A DNA stretch of 64,000 bases, taken from positions 1-64,000 of the forward strand of contig JANXBN010000008.1 of NCBI GenBank assembly GCA_025060635.1, read 5' to 3'. The notes beneath the pieces are model-generated. The model ran no database searches, was not told the DNA's origin, and worked only from the letters and a program-made list of their open reading frames with translations. Both the position numbers and the translations under genes were made by a program. Position 1 is the stretch's first letter. The number at the start of each line of letters is the position of its first letter. The DNA is from Candidatus Kryptonium sp. Its GTDB lineage: Bacteria > Bacteroidota > Ignavibacteria > Kryptoniales > Kryptoniaceae. Positions 62,354 through 64,000 of this stretch are shown here, in pieces.

Positions 62354-63783
62354 CAAGATTTGCACCAAGTCCAACTGGACACTTACATATAGGGGGAGCT
62401 CGGACAGCTATTTTTAACTGGTTATATTCAAGAAAAAACAATGGAGAATTTTATCTACGCATTGAAGACACAGATAAGGAACGATCAAGCGAGGAAATGG
62501 TGCAATCAATAATTGATGGCTTAAATTGGTTAGGAATTAACTGGGACGGTGATATTTATTTTCAATCTCAACATATAAATGATCATATCTCCGCTTGCTA
62601 CGAACTTGTTAAAAAAGGGCATGCTTATTTTTGCTACTGTACTGAAGAAGAACTTGAAATGAAACGAAAACAAGCGGAAGAGAACAAGATTCCTTATAAA
62701 TACGATAGAAAGTGTCTATACTTAAGTCAAGAAGAGAAAAATAAGTTTGAAAAAGAGGGAAGAAGTCGGACAATAAGGTTTAAAGTTCCAGATGGAGAAA
62801 CTGTTTTTTTTGATGTTGTACACGGGGAGATAAGATTTAAAAATTCAGAGATTGATGATTTCATTATTTTGAGGTCGGATAACACTCCAGTTTATAATAT
62901 GGCAGTTGTGGTTGATGATCATAAAATGGGCATAACTCATGTGATTCGTGGAGACGATCATATCTCAAATACACCGAAACAAATTTTAATTTATCAAGCT
63001 CTTGGTTGGGATATCCCTGTTTTCGCTCATGTTCCTTTAATTCTCGGTCCTGATAGAAAAAGGCTAAGCAAAAGACATGGCGCAACTGCGGTTATAGAAT
63101 ATAGAGAAAGGGGATTTCTTCCAGAAGCAATGTTTAATTATCTTTGTCTACTTGGGTGGTCTCCCGGGGATAATAGAGAAATCATGACTATTGAAGAGAT
63201 AATTGAAGCATTTGATATTACAAAAATTCAAAAAAAGAGCGCTATCTTTGACCAGGCAAAGCTTGAGTGGATGAACAGCGAATATATACGAAGAAAGGAG
63301 AACACAGAAATTTTGAAACTTCTCAAACCTATTGTTAAAAAATATGGGTATGAGGTTGAAAATGATTTGTATTTGCTAAAGGTTATATCACTAATGAAAG
63401 ATAGAGTCAAAGTCCTTGATGATTTTGTCACATTTGGTAAATACTTTTTTGAAGATCCTGATGATTATGATCCTGAAGGAGTAAAGAAATACTGGAGCGA
63501 GAATACGGCTGAACTTTTAACAGAGTTCACCGAGATTATAAGAAAAATTGATGACTTCAATGCATCTGAGATAGAGAGAGAATTAAGAAGTTTTGCTCTT
63601 GAGAAAGGTATCAAGGCATCTGATCTAATTCATCCGATAAGATTGGCGATCACAGGAATGAGAATAAGCCCTGGACTTTTTGAATTAATGGAAACGCTTG
63701 GAAAGGAAACCTCAATAAAAAGAATTAATGTGGCAGTGAATAAAATTCCTTCGCACTTTGATATCAAGGAAAGTAAAAATTAA
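62341..63783 (+). CDS. gltX: Glutamyl-tRNA synthetase
   Basis: A 480-residue class I synthetase. The HIGH-type motif APSPTGHLHIGGARTA is near residue 8 and KMSKS-type DRKRLSKRHGA near 240. LRIEDTDKERSSEEM and CYCTEEELE are typical of the bacterial enzyme. With gatA present, it may charge both tRNA-Glu and tRNA-Gln (non-discriminating), which is inference. Two tRNA-Glu genes are in the window. The start is TTG at 62341 inside a repeated element; there is no room for a conventional ribosome site. Confidence 0.95.
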   Translation: MKTKTRFAPSPTGHLHIGGARTAIFNWLYSRKNNGEFYLRIEDTDKERSSEEMVQSIIDGLNWLGINWDGDIYFQSQHINDHISACYELVKKGHAYFCYCTEEELEMKRKQAEENKIPYKYDRKCLYLSQEEKNKFEKEGRSRTIRFKVPDGETVFFDVVHGEIRFKNSEIDDFIILRSDNTPVYNMAVVVDDHKMGITHVIRGDDHISNTPKQILIYQALGWDIPVFAHVPLILGPDRKRLSKRHGATAVIEYRERGFLPEAMFNYLCLLGWSPGDNREIMTIEEIIEAFDITKIQKKSAIFDQAKLEWMNSEYIRRKENTEILKLLKPIVKKYGYEVENDLYLLKVISLMKDRVKVLDDFVTFGKYFFEDPDDYDPEGVKKYWSENTAELLTEFTEIIRKIDDFNASEIERELRSFALEKGIKASDLIHPIRLAITGMRISPGLFELMETLGKETSIKRINVAVNKIPSHFDIKESKN

Positions 63784-63797
63784 TTTGAGGCAGAAGA

Positions 63798-64000
63798 GTG
63801 ATTTTACCAATATATCTTTATGGAGATCCGATTTTTAAAAAGCCAGCTCAAAAAGTCAAACATATTGACGATAAATTTATTGAAACGCTAAAAGATATGT
63901 TTGAAACTATGGAGGTTGCTGACGGAATTGGGCTTGCAGCAACTCAAGTTGGAATACCATATTCTTTTGCTGTGATTGATGTCTCGGTTTATGAAGAGTA
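63798..64000 (+). CDS. def: Peptide deformylase, N-terminal part
   Basis: The first 67 residues of a gene cut by the window end. ILPIYLYGDPIFKKPAQKV matches the family N-terminus, and DGIGLAATQVGIPY is motif I (GxGLAAxQVG) of the active site. Peptide deformylase removes the formyl group from new polypeptides using Fe2+. Motifs II (EGCLS) and III (HExDH) lie beyond the window. The start is GTG 63798 after an AGAAGAG site, 14 bases past gltX. Confidence 0.93.
   Translation, partial: MILPIYLYGDPIFKKPAQKVKHIDDKFIETLKDMFETMEVADGIGLAATQVGIPYSFAVIDVSVYEE

Noticed and set aside
1-64000. Avoidance of GGNCC as evidence for an active restriction enzyme
   Set aside because: Sites are easily found (for example 1280-1284, 1379-1383, 13312-13316), so there is no strong avoidance; a proper count against expectation was not possible here.
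1-64000. CRISPR arrays, insertion sequences, integrases or prophage genes
   Set aside because: No regularly spaced repeats, transposase or integrase motifs, or phage structural genes were seen on either strand.

Overview
The window reads as chromosome from an AT-rich, probably thermophilic member of the Bacteroidota/Chlorobi/Ignavibacteria/Kryptonia side of the FCB group. The grounds are two SusC/SusD outer-membrane uptake pairs, SPOR-domain proteins, a DUF2723 membrane protein, a COX24/mS38-like mini ribosomal protein, a Bacteroidota-style YbeY, TonB-dependent receptors with carboxypeptidase-regulatory-like N-termini, and promoters of the TTTG-N20-TAnnTTTG kind. The protein families support the placement; the thermophily and the exact phylum are inference. 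No prophage, transposase or CRISPR array was seen. The only accessory DNA recognised is a Type II restriction-modification pair and a methyltransferase gene remnant.

Layout. Positions 1-5632 are the end of a surface-polysaccharide operon: a GT4 glycosyltransferase, a phosphoglycosyl transferase, a DegT aminotransferase, a dolichol-phosphate-mannose-synthase-like GT2, and a GT2 fused to a degenerate phosphoglycosyl transferase. It runs straight into accA, a thioesterase and a Trm112-like protein. Then come NAD synthesis (nadC-nadB), purQ, two Tat translocase subunits, gatA, the methyltransferase remnant, sucD and ndk. Positions 14.4-20.7 kb hold a NamZ-like muramidase, aroQ, a HAD hydrolase, acpS, an acyl-CoA ligase and two periplasmic thiol-redox proteins. 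tRNA-Gly/tRNA-Glu precede a tandem susC-susD-susC-susD block (21.2-30.4 kb). After that come menG, a divergent tRNA-His/tRNA-Glu pair, an RNase HIII, lepA, two signal peptidases in tandem, hemW, a large DUF2723 protein, and a cold-shock gene with an elaborate leader RNA.

From 41.2 to 51.2 kb almost everything is on the minus strand: SPOR proteins, deoC with an unusual N-terminus, valS, the restriction-modification pair, a cyclic-nucleotide-binding protein, a K+ channel and a LolC/E-type permease. At 51.5-53.1 kb lies a two-gene module that looks like a split, catalytically dead histidine kinase plus receiver. It is followed by a B12-binding mutase subunit, a family B DNA polymerase and an RNA m5C methyltransferase (both minus), sppA, an HU-like protein, a zinc-ribbon/TPR protein, the COX24-like mini-protein, an S1/P1-type nuclease, trpB2, gltX and the start of def.

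The most interesting signals are: the csp leader, where one loop segment can pair either with a downstream segment or with the Shine-Dalgarno; a near-identical 26-nt element sitting on gene starts; DeoC with an N-terminal helix resembling a bacterial-microcompartment encapsulation peptide followed by a four-cysteine motif; the split pseudokinase pair; the GT2/pseudo-phosphoglycosyl-transferase fusion; and the SusCD block with a strong hairpin after every gene, two of which share an exact 38-bp sequence.
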